64,000 nucleotides of DNA from Rariglobus sp041662485 (GTDB taxonomy: Bacteria > Verrucomicrobiota > Verrucomicrobiia > Opitutales > Opitutaceae): contig JBAZSJ010000004.1 of assembly GCA_041662485.1 (NCBI GenBank), positions 1-64,000 of the forward strand. Reading direction: 5' to 3'. Both the position numbers and the translations under genes were made by a program. Below the pieces are notes generated by a model. It had not been told where the DNA came from. It did not search any database and saw only the letters and a program-made list of their open reading frames with translations. Positions 17,230-26,284 of the stretch are shown here, in pieces (positions within the stretch are counted from its first letter, which is position 1; every line of letters starts with the position of its first letter).

Positions 17230-18200
17230 GATTTTTTGGCGCGGTGCAGCATCCGGTCGTGGATACGCCTGGCCAGCCGCCAGCCGGTGACGCGGGCGAG
17301 ACGCCTGACGGTGGGACCGACGGGCATGGGACAGGTGGTGCCGCCGAGCGCGCGCATGCGGGCCTCGGCTTCGTCGGCGAGCGCGGGCAGCGCGGGATAG
17401 ACCAGGAAGGCGATGCGCTGCCAGCCGTTGGCGGCGGCGTTTTTGGCGCGAGGACTGCGGCCGGCGGCGGCGAGCAGGCGGTCGCAGTTGAGCTCGTTGG
17501 ATTTCCAGAGGGAGCGCAGGGCGGCGGGATCAACGCGGCGGCTGAGGCTGCCGGCGACACCGGAGCGGTAATAGGTTCGCGACCCGGGGCAGAATAGAAT
17601 GCCGGCGGAGGCGAGCATGACGCGGCTGAAGTATTCGCCGTCGTCGTTGAGCGAGAGCGTTTCATCCCAGGGACCGGCTTCATCAAGTAGCGCGCGCGGG
17701 CAAAGCCAGGCGGCGGGCTGCATCATCCAGCCGGACTCGTAGTGGAGAAGCTGAAATTCGAGACCGCTCAAATCGCGCCAGCTGGGTTCGGGGACAAACC
17801 CGGCCTTGGCGGGATCGTCGGTGAACCGCGCCCATTCGCCCGATGCGATGTGGCGTGGAGACGCGGTGATCAAGCGCTGCATTTGCAGGGCGATCTTGTC
17901 GGGGGCGATGAGGTCGTCCGCGTCGAGGAACTGGACGAAGTCGCCTTTGGCGGCGGCGAGGGCGGCGTTGCGCGCGGCGCCGGCCCCGCGGTTGGGCTGC
18001 GGGATGAGTTTCACTCCGCGGTCGGCGTAGCGGGCGATGATCGCGGCGCTGTCATCGCGCGAGCCGTCGTCCACCACGATGACCTCGGTGCGCGGCCAGG
18101 TTTGCGCGAGCGCGGAGTCGAGCGTCTCCGAGACCCAGCGCGCGGCGTTGTGGCAGGGAATGAGGATGGAGACGAGCGGGGGCATGGTCGCGGGCGTCAT
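17226..18200 (-). CDS. Glycosyltransferase family 2 (paralogue of the 13448-14410 gene)
   Basis: The 324-residue protein has PLVSILIPCHNAARWVSETL, VVDDGSRDDSAA and QFLDADDLIAPD, giving an unmistakable GT-A core. The second half, with YRSGVAGSLSRR and a helical tail, parallels the GT2 at 13448-14410 along its whole length. A local duplication followed by divergence would let both add similar sugars at different positions. It overlaps genes at both ends by four bases. Confidence 0.88.
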   Translation of the reverse strand: MTPATMPPLVSILIPCHNAARWVSETLDSALAQTWPRTEVIVVDDGSRDDSAAIIARYADRGVKLIPQPNRGAGAARNAALAAAKGDFVQFLDADDLIAPDKIALQMQRLITASPRHIASGEWARFTDDPAKAGFVPEPSWRDLSGLEFQLLHYESGWMMQPAAWLCPRALLDEAGPWDETLSLNDDGEYFSRVMLASAGILFCPGSRTYYRSGVAGSLSRRVDPAALRSLWKSNELNCDRLLAAAGRSPRAKNAAANGWQRIAFLVYPALPALADEAEARMRALGGTTCPMPVGPTVRRLARVTGWRLARRIHDRMLHRAKKS

Positions 18201-19849
18201 GGCTGCGGAGCGGGCGCGGGCTTACCGTGAAGCACCGAGTCCAGCCAGGCGCCCTGATAATAAAATCGGCAGTCCCCTTCATCGTGGAACTGCCAGGCGG
18301 ACTGGTCGTAGGAAACGAACGAACCGAGGACGGCGGCAGTCTGCGCGGCCGAGGTGCCGGCCGATTTGATGACGAGCAGATTGTCCACGCGTCCCTTGTA
18401 ACGCATGGAGCGCAGCCAGGAGGGGCTTTCCTGCTCGGCATGGGTGCGGATGGTCCGCACACGCGAAACGTCGAGCGCTACGCCCGGAGAGGTGACATAG
18501 AAAATCGAGTTGTCCGTAGCCGGCGCGGTCAGGTCGAGCGAATGGACGAGGGCGGTCGCCGATCGGGACATGCCGCTTTGCGTGAAGCCCCTCACGCCCA
18601 CGTTGTCAACGTTCCGGATGTAGCGGACGCGGTTGACGAAGCCGGCCAGTCCGTAGAGCACCGCAAGCAGGGCGGCGGCGATGAGAAGCCGGCGCAACCA
18701 GGCGCGGCGCGTCATCCGGCCGGCCTGCACCAGACCCGGAATAAGGACGATGGCGGCGGGTCGGAAATGCCGGTCGTCCATGCTGATTGATGCGCCCCGG
18801 TAATACAGCCAGGCGAACAGCACGGCGTAGCCGATGACGAAGCCCGCCACCATGCCCCGGTAGCGGGCGCCGGGGGCGTTTTTCCATGCCAGCGCATACA
18901 GCGCGACGGCGGGCGCGGAGAGGAGACACAACACGCCGCCGAGCTGGTCCCAGCTTGTCAGCAAAGGGGCTCCGGGAAAAAACACGGCGCGGGAGATCAG
19001 CGACCCGAACGCGCCGGTCGCCAGCAGCGGTCCCGTGAAACTGAACCCGACGGCGAGCGGCCATGAGCACACGACCTGGCCCGCCTCGCCCGGCGTGGGT
19101 CCGAGCGACAGGAAGAACGCCCACAGGACGGCGTAAAACACCGCGAAGCCCGCGCCGAGCGCGCCGGCCAGGCGCAAGGCGCGGACGTCGATCCGCCACG
19201 GCGTGTCGTTGCGACCGAGCCAAAGTCCGGCGCACAGGGCGAGGGCGACCACGGGGAACGACAACTTGAGAAACGCCCCGATCAAAAACAGCGGGGGAAG
19301 CGCGGCCGGCAGCCAGGCCGGTTTGTCCGCCAGCCGGGTGGCGGCCCAGGCGATCCACGGGAACCCCGCGAACAGCGCGAGTTCGCCGCCGTTGAACATG
19401 CCGAACAGAAACGACGTGTGCCAGCCGAGGGCGATGAGCGCCACGGAGGCCATCGCCACGGGCTCGGGGAATTCCCACGCCTTGAAAAGCCGCCAGCATC
19501 CCGCGAGGCCGGCCAGTATGCCGGCGAGCGTGACGACGATGACCGCCTCGCCGAGGCCGGGGCCCGCAAGCGTGAGCAGTCCGGCGGGCATATACTGGCC
19601 CGGACTCCACCAGGTGCGAAACACCTCGTGGTTTTTCGCGATGTTCGCGGGGTCGGGCTCGACGTAACAGTTCCAGGCCGCGCCGGCGCGCATGGAATCC
19701 CAGACGTGAAATCCGGCGGCGGAATCGGCCCAGACCATCGGGCGCGCCCAGCAAGCCTCGACGAGGCTGCAGGCGGCGACCAGCAGGATCACGGCCGCCC
19801 AAAACAGGAGAGTCCGCGGACGGGATGCGGTCTGGCCGGGAAAACTCAT
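18197..19849 (-). CDS. Polytopic membrane protein, possible GT-C glycosyltransferase
   Basis: The 550-residue protein has about ten to twelve membrane helices. After the first helix a loop contains WADSAAGFHVWDSMRAGAAW, with acidic residues where GT-C (PMT/ArnT-like) enzymes keep their catalytic aspartate. The last 120 residues are a soluble domain. GT-C enzymes use polyprenyl-phosphate sugars on the outer face of the membrane, which would suit branch addition after export, but I see no decisive family motif. It could be an uncharacterised membrane component of the locus. Confidence 0.55.
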   Translation of the reverse strand: MSFPGQTASRPRTLLFWAAVILLVAACSLVEACWARPMVWADSAAGFHVWDSMRAGAAWNCYVEPDPANIAKNHEVFRTWWSPGQYMPAGLLTLAGPGLGEAVIVVTLAGILAGLAGCWRLFKAWEFPEPVAMASVALIALGWHTSFLFGMFNGGELALFAGFPWIAWAATRLADKPAWLPAALPPLFLIGAFLKLSFPVVALALCAGLWLGRNDTPWRIDVRALRLAGALGAGFAVFYAVLWAFFLSLGPTPGEAGQVVCSWPLAVGFSFTGPLLATGAFGSLISRAVFFPGAPLLTSWDQLGGVLCLLSAPAVALYALAWKNAPGARYRGMVAGFVIGYAVLFAWLYYRGASISMDDRHFRPAAIVLIPGLVQAGRMTRRAWLRRLLIAAALLAVLYGLAGFVNRVRYIRNVDNVGVRGFTQSGMSRSATALVHSLDLTAPATDNSIFYVTSPGVALDVSRVRTIRTHAEQESPSWLRSMRYKGRVDNLLVIKSAGTSAAQTAAVLGSFVSYDQSAWQFHDEGDCRFYYQGAWLDSVLHGKPAPAPQP

Positions 19850-20883
19850 GGAGGTGGCAGGGCGGCGAGCAGCCGTTGAAAGGCGGCGTCATCCATCGTG
19901 CGGCCCGTTTCGTAGGGGGAGTTTTGCCAGCGCTTGAGCAGGCGGGCGGCGTTTACCGGGCCCAGCGCGCACGCGAGCAGTTGGAATCCGCGTCCGCCGA
20001 GCGCGGACAGCCGGGGGTCGGGGAGCAGCCGGTGAAACAGGGAGAGTTCGCGGGCCTGAAATTCCGGGGAGAAATCAGGGGAGAGCCGGCGCCAGCTTTT
20101 GAACGCGGCCTGGCCGAGCAATTCACGGGCGCGTCGCGCCTCGGGCGTGTCGGCGGGGCAGCCGCGCGCGAAGGCTTCCATGACGGCGAGCGAGGCCACG
20201 CCCAGCCGCTCCCAGTGGTTGGTGAGACGGGCGCCGGGGTGCGCGCCGATGATGGTGTGGGGACCGGGCACGCGCACGACGCGGCCGGGGCGCGGCGCGG
20301 CATTTTGGTAAAACCAGATCTCGGCCACGGCGTTGTAGAGGGGCGAGGGTGGGAAAAAGGCGTTTTCGACGATGTGGCGGATGTAGTCGGTGCGGAAAAT
20401 CGGCGAGTGCGGGGCGGGTTGAACGACAATGAAAAACTCGGCCGCGCCGGTCACATCTTTGAGCGGGCCGCGGGGCTTGATGGACAAGGCGTCGTAGTCG
20501 CCCTCAAGGGTGGTGTGCGCGTGGTCCGTGTAGCTGGTTTCCGCCCCGGTGGCGCGCATGGCGGCGAGTTGCAGGCGGAATTTTTCGGCGCTCACGATGT
20601 CGTCCGAGTCGAGGAAGAGCACGTGGGCGCCGGTGGCGTGCCTGAGTCCGGCGAGGCGGGCGAAGAGCAGCCCCTGGTTGTCCTGGCGGATGATTTTCTC
20701 CGGATGGTAGCCGAGGCGGGCGATGGATTCGGCGGCGGGCGTGGCGGAGCCGTCGTCCACGACGATGACCTCGACGGAAAGCCCGGCGGAGGCGCGCCGC
20801 ACGCTTTCCAGCGTGTAGCGGATGAGGTCACCGCGGTTGTAGACCGGGATGATGACGGACAGGTCGGGAGGTGCTGAGTTCAC
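19846..20883 (-). CDS. Glycosyltransferase family 2, GTG start
   Basis: The 345-residue protein reads LSVIIPVYNRGDLIRYTL, VIVVDDGSATPAAES and VLFLDSDDIVSAE, the standard GT2 elements. The start is GTG at 20883, since no ATG lies near the first strand and the next upstream gene ends 15 bases away. The C-terminal half has tryptophan and proline-rich segments without a clear subfamily. Its end overlaps the membrane protein gene as ATGA. Confidence 0.85.
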   Translation of the reverse strand: MNSAPPDLSVIIPVYNRGDLIRYTLESVRRASAGLSVEVIVVDDGSATPAAESIARLGYHPEKIIRQDNQGLLFARLAGLRHATGAHVLFLDSDDIVSAEKFRLQLAAMRATGAETSYTDHAHTTLEGDYDALSIKPRGPLKDVTGAAEFFIVVQPAPHSPIFRTDYIRHIVENAFFPPSPLYNAVAEIWFYQNAAPRPGRVVRVPGPHTIIGAHPGARLTNHWERLGVASLAVMEAFARGCPADTPEARRARELLGQAAFKSWRRLSPDFSPEFQARELSLFHRLLPDPRLSALGGRGFQLLACALGPVNAARLLKRWQNSPYETGRTMDDAAFQRLLAALPPP

Positions 20884-20898
20884 GTTGGGAAAGGCTGA

Positions 20899-22065
20899 TC
20901 AGCCGCCGAGGGCGGCCTTCAGGCAGGCATGGAGCAGAGCGGGCGGCAGATAAAAATCGGAATGGTAGGCGTTCGTTCCGCCGCCTGAGGATGACGGTTC
21001 GCCCATGATAATGTGCAGCGACCGGCCGCCCGAGACGGCCATGGTGGTGTGATACGGCTGCGGGGGGACATCCGCCGGATAGATGACGATGACGCGGGCG
21101 CCGGCGGGCGCGAAGGCCAGGCTCGCCATGTTGGAACCGTCAATGCCCGCGACGATCTCGGCCTGCGCGCAGGCGGCGAGCGTCTCGATGCCGGCGGACG
21201 GATCGAGGATGATGAAACCGTGGGCGCGGAGGATGGCCTCGATTTCGTCGAGATTGACCGGGTTGCGCGAATAGCCGCGCCGGCTGAGGTAGACGCGGGT
21301 GCGTTTTGCGGCGGGTTGACGCAGGTGGGCGGCGAGGCTTTGAAGGAAAACGGCGCCGGCGGGCGCCACCGTGCCGACCGCCCCGGGGAAGCTGGTGCCG
21401 ATCACGCGGTCGGCCTCGTAGTCGTGGGTCCCGGGAAAATTGAGGATGCGTTCGCGAGGCAGCGGTAGCAGGGAGCAGACCGCCTCGGTCGCCGGCGTGT
21501 TCAGCCGCGGCAGGTAGATCCAGTCGGCCGCCGCCAGATCGACGCCGGCTTTTTTCAGCAGATGCCAGCGGAGGAGTCCGTCGTGGATGAAGTGGCCGTA
21601 GCTGCCCGCGGAAAAATCGGTGGCCAGGGAAACACAGGTGCCCGGCAACCGCCGGATCGGGCGGCTGCGTCTGCGGTTATAGGGCGGGTTCTTCGCGATC
21701 GGCACGGGGTAAATCCGGCTCCAAAAACTGGCGTCGTAGACGAATCGGTCACGCGGGCTCACGACAAAGCCTTCCGGTCCCATGAGCCGCGCTCCGGGCA
21801 GGGTGAACACGCATGTGGCCGGCTTGGCCTCGTTGAAGTTGTTGAGAGCGGGCGCGGTGAAATTCCCGTAGAGCGCGGGCTGCGGACGCGCCACGGTTTC
21901 CGCCGGTTCGGTTTCGATGACGGTGCCGCCCTCGGCCGGCACGACGTCGCGGATGAAACCGTAGCGCCGGGGCGGTCCAAACGCTCGCGAGCTTCCGGGC
22001 AGAAAGATGGTCGCGCCGGGCCCGAGGGGCAGCTTGCGAAGTTTTGATTTCAGGTAATCGACCAT
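20899..22065 (-). CDS. GT61-family glycosyltransferase
   Basis: The 388-residue protein has FSAGSYGHFIHDGLLRW near residue 150 and VAGIDGSNMASLAFAPAGARVIVIYP near 310, matching the GT61 (DUF563) family, whose eukaryotic members add xylose, arabinose or GlcNAc. Bacterial versions occur in capsule and O-antigen loci. The ATG at 22065 leads into a basic, non-secretory N-terminus, so the enzyme should be cytosolic. Between these motifs lies RVYLSRRGYSRN, also typical of the family. Confidence 0.85.
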   Translation of the reverse strand: MVDYLKSKLRKLPLGPGATIFLPGSSRAFGPPRRYGFIRDVVPAEGGTVIETEPAETVARPQPALYGNFTAPALNNFNEAKPATCVFTLPGARLMGPEGFVVSPRDRFVYDASFWSRIYPVPIAKNPPYNRRRSRPIRRLPGTCVSLATDFSAGSYGHFIHDGLLRWHLLKKAGVDLAAADWIYLPRLNTPATEAVCSLLPLPRERILNFPGTHDYEADRVIGTSFPGAVGTVAPAGAVFLQSLAAHLRQPAAKRTRVYLSRRGYSRNPVNLDEIEAILRAHGFIILDPSAGIETLAACAQAEIVAGIDGSNMASLAFAPAGARVIVIYPADVPPQPYHTTMAVSGGRSLHIIMGEPSSSGGGTNAYHSDFYLPPALLHACLKAALGG

Positions 22066-22071
22066 GGGGAA

Positions 22072-23307
22072 TCAGTTTTGTCGGACGGTTTCGGAGACGA
22101 CTTGGCTGTAAAGCGCCGCGCTGGCGCGCGCGAAGGCCTCGCGCGAGAAGCGCTCCACGGCGCGGCGGCGGGCCTGTCCGCCGAGGCGGGTGCGGAGCGC
22201 GGGGTCGAGGCAGAGGCGGAGCAGGGCGTCGCGGAGGCCCGCGATGTCGCCGGGCTCGGCCAGAAGGCCGTTTTCCCCGTCGGTGACGACCTCGGGGATG
22301 CCGCCGGCGCGGCAGCCGATCACGGGTTTTCCCCAGGCCATCGCCTCGACGTAGATGAGGCCGAAGGATTCGTAACGGGAAGGGGCGACGAAAATGTCGC
22401 AGTCGCGATAGGCGGCGAGCAGCGCGGTGGCGCCGACCTTGCCGTGAAAGCGGACCTGCTCGCGGGGAATGCCGGGATTTTCACGCCAGAAGCGCTGCTG
22501 CCAGTAGTCGTTGGCGTCGTGGCCGACCAGGTCGAAGGTGGTGCCGGGGGCGGACGCCAGCACGGCGGGAATCGCGGAGAGCAGGACGTCAACGCCCTTG
22601 CGGTGTTCGAAACGGCCGACGTAGAGCACGCGCGGCGGACGATCATTCGCCGACTCGCGGAGCGCGGAGTCCGCCGGCACGGTGATGCCGAGGGGGATCA
22701 GGTGGACGGAGGAAGGGGGCAGGTTCCATTGCCGGATCAGTTCCTCGCGGTGCAAGGCGGTGTGGGTGAGCAGGGCGTCGCTGCGCTTCACGATGTCGTG
22801 TTCCCAGCGTTGTTCCCGGCGGTCGAGCCAGCGGGAGGCGCCGGCGTTGTGCGCGACCAGTTGGACGGCGGTGGTGGCGATGCGGGTGATGACGGGAGGG
22901 CGGCGGCGGGAGCGCAGCAGCATCATGGGCAGCAGGCCGCTGCTGCTCGTCTCGATGCAGTCGAAGGGCTCGGCGGCATGGGCGGCGCGCACGGCGGCGG
23001 CGGCCTGCCGTGCGCGCCAGAGCCAGCTTGCGACGGTGTGCGCCTGCCAGCGCCAGCGGGTCAGGTGGTGCAGCCAGCGCGGGATCGTGGAGTCGAAGGT
23101 GACAAAGCGCACTCCGGGAAACGGCTCGGGGGCGGGAGCGCCGGACGCGGGTGCGCGGGTGATGACGCGGACGGAATGCCCTTCGGCGGCGAGCCCGACG
23201 GCGAGATCCGCCATGTAGGTGCCGATGCCGCCGTCGAGGGCGTTGAAGCCCCGGCAGGCGGGAGCCAGCAGGCCGATGTTAAGGGGGCGGGACGATGGCA
23301 GGGGCAT
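22072..23307 (-). CDS. Glycosyltransferase family 4
   Basis: The 411-residue protein has GGIGTYMADLAVGLAAEGH in the first domain and VLYVGRFEHRKGVDVLL at the domain junction. ESFGLIYVEAMAWGKPVIGC is the E-x7-E donor site, followed by GGIPEVVTDGENGLL. All conserved GT4 positions are present, so it should be an active retaining enzyme. It starts 7 bases after the GT2 upstream and ends 6 bases before the GT61 gene. Confidence 0.92.
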   Translation of the reverse strand: MPLPSSRPLNIGLLAPACRGFNALDGGIGTYMADLAVGLAAEGHSVRVITRAPASGAPAPEPFPGVRFVTFDSTIPRWLHHLTRWRWQAHTVASWLWRARQAAAAVRAAHAAEPFDCIETSSSGLLPMMLLRSRRRPPVITRIATTAVQLVAHNAGASRWLDRREQRWEHDIVKRSDALLTHTALHREELIRQWNLPPSSVHLIPLGITVPADSALRESANDRPPRVLYVGRFEHRKGVDVLLSAIPAVLASAPGTTFDLVGHDANDYWQQRFWRENPGIPREQVRFHGKVGATALLAAYRDCDIFVAPSRYESFGLIYVEAMAWGKPVIGCRAGGIPEVVTDGENGLLAEPGDIAGLRDALLRLCLDPALRTRLGGQARRRAVERFSREAFARASAALYSQVVSETVRQN

Positions 23308-23314
23308 GAATGGA

Positions 23315-24250
23315 TCAGGAGGAGGGAGGCGAGAGCCGGGCGATCACAAGGAGGGCGCGCGATTCACCGCGCCGGCGCGCGTCATCTATCCGGCGCTGCA
23401 CGGGGCCGAGGGAGCGGTGCAACCGCCAGCGGCGGATTGCCGCGAGCAAGCCGCGGGGCACGGGTGCGGCGTTGTCATGCACGTGGTGAAGCAGAAGGCT
23501 GGAGCATGAATGTCCCTCGACGAGGCGAAGCAGATACTCTTCGCGAATGCGACCGGCGGGCATCAGGTGCGTCAGGCGCAGGCGCACGAACACCCCTGTT
23601 CCGTGGCCGGAGTTCACGGCGGTGAGCCCAAGGTCTATATCTTCGCAGCCGCCGAGTTCGATTCCCTTGCGTCCGAGGGAGCGTCTCACGGGGTCGTTGC
23701 GCACGGCGGCGGCGTAGCTTTGGGCAACCGGCAGGCGCACGCAGAGACCGGCGCCTATGGGTGTCGCCAAATGGTCGAACGGGTGGTTGCTCCAGGAGTC
23801 GCGTTCGGCGCGGCCCACGGCAAGGTAGCGCAGGAAGGGGGCGAGTTCAGGCGGCGGAGGGGTTTCCCACTCGGGGGTGATATGGCCGCAACCCCAGAGG
23901 CCGAGCATGGGCCAGTCGCGGGCGAGGGCCGTCACCTGTTCGAGATAATCCGGCGCGAGGAGGTTGTCGTCGTCCACCCATACGATGAGGTTCGAGCGGG
24001 TCTCGTCTATCCCGCGAATACGGGCGAAGGCGAGGCCGAGCTCGGGCTCGACCACGATGCGCGCCGAGGGATGCCAGCCGAGGTCGCACCAGGAGGAGAC
24101 GGGTTTGGAGGAGGCGTTGTCAACGAGCAGCAGGTCAAAGGCCGCCGGGCCGATGGTCTGTTCGGCGAGGGAGCGCAGGGTCCGTTCCAAGTAGTCGCGT
24201 CGCGGCGAGTGCGTGCAGATGATGACGGTTATTCCGGAGGCGGCGGGCAT
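23315..24250 (-). CDS. Glycosyltransferase family 2
   Basis: The 311-residue protein begins with GITVIICTHSPRRDYLERTL, has LLVDNASSKPV instead of DDGS, and IVWVDDDNLLAPDYL as the DxD region. These match GT2 enzymes of the rhamnosyl- or galactosyltransferase-like type with a DNAS motif. The C-terminal region carries GCEDIDLGL, a common acidic acceptor-side motif. It lies between an FkbM methyltransferase and a GT4 gene, with gaps of 25 and 7 bases. Confidence 0.88.
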   Translation of the reverse strand: MPAASGITVIICTHSPRRDYLERTLRSLAEQTIGPAAFDLLLVDNASSKPVSSWCDLGWHPSARIVVEPELGLAFARIRGIDETRSNLIVWVDDDNLLAPDYLEQVTALARDWPMLGLWGCGHITPEWETPPPPELAPFLRYLAVGRAERDSWSNHPFDHLATPIGAGLCVRLPVAQSYAAAVRNDPVRRSLGRKGIELGGCEDIDLGLTAVNSGHGTGVFVRLRLTHLMPAGRIREEYLLRLVEGHSCSSLLLHHVHDNAAPVPRGLLAAIRRWRLHRSLGPVQRRIDDARRRGESRALLVIARLSPPSS

Positions 24251-24275
24251 CGGGTGTTAAGGGAGATGTCGCGGT

Positions 24276-25136
24276 TCAGCCGGATGCCTTCGCGACCGGC
24301 CTTCGCACGGCCAGGAAGTTGGACAGGGTGTGGGCGGTGTTTTCATTTCGCTCCAACCGGTTCAGCTCAAAACCGGCCTGATCAAGCAGACTGTAAAGTC
24401 CCTCGGGCTTTCGGGAGGTCAGAAAATCATTGGGCGCCTCGACCACGATATGCGTGAGACCGGGGTCGGACAAATGGCGGCCAAAGCCGCGCAGCACGGG
24501 TTCCTCCGAACCCTCGGCGTCGAGGATGATGGCGTTGGGGGGAGGGGCCAGCCGGTCGTCGATGACGGCGGCGGCGGTCAGGGTGGCGACGGTGAAACGG
24601 TTTTCGTAGGGGCCGCCCGGCTGCGGATAAAGCGTGGACATGCCGGGGTTGCAGGAGTTGTTGGCAAAAAACGGAAACGCGCCCGCGCGATCACTCAGGG
24701 CGTAGGCGTGAAGATCAACGTCCACGGCGTTCAATTCGCAGTTCTCAAGCAGGCGGGCCGCCATGGCCGGCGAAGGCTCGAAGGCCACGACACGGGTCAC
24801 GGGGTGCAGCCACTTCGCGGTCACGGTGTGCAGGCCGAAATTGGCCCCGATCACCCATAGAACCTTGTCCGTCCCAAGCTGCGGCCTCACCGCCTCCAGC
24901 ACCTCGGATTCGTAAAATCCCTCCATGACGACGTGGTGGTCAACGCTGTCCCAGGGAGTCAGGAAAAACTGGCTGCCGTAGCGTGTGGTGACGCGCAGGG
25001 CGCGGCGCGCCGTAACCGGTTTGAGCAGGTCGTAGAGCCGCACAAAGCCGCGCCATTTGTGCCGGCGAAAATGCGTGACGAGCCGGTCTTTCCAGCTCGG
25101 GGCGTGCAGGATGGGAGGGACGATGGGATCACGCAT
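24276..25136 (-). CDS. FkbM-family methyltransferase
   Basis: The 286-residue protein contains WVIGANFGLHTVTAKWL at residues 94-110, then VVAFEPSPAMAARLLENCELN, and AIILDAEGSEEPVLRGF. These are the SAM-binding and IDVEG-like motifs of FkbM O-methyltransferases, although here the usual D-x-GAN and KIDVEG are altered to VIGAN and LDAEG. It is one of two FkbM proteins in the locus (the other is at 27436-28197). It overlaps the upstream GT4-like gene by eight bases. Confidence 0.85.
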   Translation of the reverse strand: MRDPIVPPILHAPSWKDRLVTHFRRHKWRGFVRLYDLLKPVTARRALRVTTRYGSQFFLTPWDSVDHHVVMEGFYESEVLEAVRPQLGTDKVLWVIGANFGLHTVTAKWLHPVTRVVAFEPSPAMAARLLENCELNAVDVDLHAYALSDRAGAFPFFANNSCNPGMSTLYPQPGGPYENRFTVATLTAAAVIDDRLAPPPNAIILDAEGSEEPVLRGFGRHLSDPGLTHIVVEAPNDFLTSRKPEGLYSLLDQAGFELNRLERNENTAHTLSNFLAVRRPVAKASG

Positions 25137-26262
25137 GGGCGGGGAGTTGGTCTACGAGGCGGTGGAGTTCGGCTTCAAAACGGGCTTCCGCCTGCGCCGC
25201 GCGGGCGGGTGTCGGCGGAACGGGCAGCGCGCTTTGGGCGAGTTGGATGAATTCATCCGGCGTCTCGTAGACATGCATGCCGGGCGTGCCGTGCTGGTCG
25301 CGGGCCGCGTTGGGGTTTGCGATGATGGGCAGGCCCGAGAGCAGGGCCTCGGGGATGCGCGTGACCGCGCCGGCGCCGCCGTAGGTGTGGATCAGAAGGG
25401 CGGAGCAGGTTTCCTGCAATTCAACCAGGCGCGCGCGGCTGACTCCGCCAAGAATCTGGATGCCGGGGGCCTGCTCATCGGCGAGCACGACGTCGGATTT
25501 CGGGCCCACCACGACGATGCCGTTTTTTGGAAGACTGCTCTTTTTCAGCCGGCGGAGCTGTTCCTTCATGCCGCGGGCGGTGGCCGGGTTGAAGGCGCTG
25601 CCCACGAGGAGCAGCGGCCCCTGCACGCAGCCGCGCGCATCGGCGGCGGCCTCGCGTTTGGCGCGGATGCGCAGGCATTCCTCCGCGAACGTGGCGTCGG
25701 GGAAATACGGCAGGTAATAGGGCGACAGGCCGCGCGCCTCGAGCAGCCAGCGCTCTTCCTTCGATATGGTGAAAACCGCATCCGCCAGCGCGAGGCGCTT
25801 CACCTCGCCGGAGAGGTCGGCGAACGGATCGTAGGACGCGTCGGCGAAAACCTGGTCGCTCACCAGCGACTCAAGGTTGTGCGGGAGGGCGATGATCTTG
25901 TAGCCGGCCTCGCGGGCGAGCGCGGGCAGGAGCGTGTCGTAGGTGGTTTCCCACAGCAGCACGCGCGCGCCCTGATGGCTGGCGAGCGCGTCACGATAAA
26001 ACGCCGCGCGATAACCCAGCAGGCCGGCGCCCGCGTGATCAACCGAGGCGTGCGGGCCGAAGCGCGCGCGCATGGCGAGGCCGCCGGTCCATGTGCGTCC
26101 GCGCGACACGGCGGCGGGGGGGCGCATGTCGGCGACCGTGCAGCCGGCGTGCAGGCAGAGGGCTCGGATCTGGGCGCTGCGCTTTTCGGGGCCGGTGCCG
26201 TGCGAGTCGCTGGGGAACCGGGTCCAGCGCAGAAGCAAGGGGGAGGAAGCGGGCGTATTCAT
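25129..26262 (-). CDS. Glycosyltransferase, GT4-like
   Basis: The 377-residue protein lacks the common N-terminal glycine loop but has a GT-B second domain. GPLLLVGSAFNPATARGMKE starts it, VVVGPKSDVVLAD follows, and GAVTRIPEALLSGLPIIANP sits at the donor site. A central VKRLALADAVFTISKEERWLL helix pair is common to GT4 enzymes. The ATG at 26262 is used because the longer frame upstream reads as low-complexity. Function in sugar transfer is likely, specificity unknown. Confidence 0.75.
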   Translation of the reverse strand: MNTPASSPLLLRWTRFPSDSHGTGPEKRSAQIRALCLHAGCTVADMRPPAAVSRGRTWTGGLAMRARFGPHASVDHAGAGLLGYRAAFYRDALASHQGARVLLWETTYDTLLPALAREAGYKIIALPHNLESLVSDQVFADASYDPFADLSGEVKRLALADAVFTISKEERWLLEARGLSPYYLPYFPDATFAEECLRIRAKREAAADARGCVQGPLLLVGSAFNPATARGMKEQLRRLKKSSLPKNGIVVVGPKSDVVLADEQAPGIQILGGVSRARLVELQETCSALLIHTYGGAGAVTRIPEALLSGLPIIANPNAARDQHGTPGMHVYETPDEFIQLAQSALPVPPTPARAAQAEARFEAELHRLVDQLPAHA

Positions 26263-26284
26263 GAATAAGGACTCGGGATTGCCA

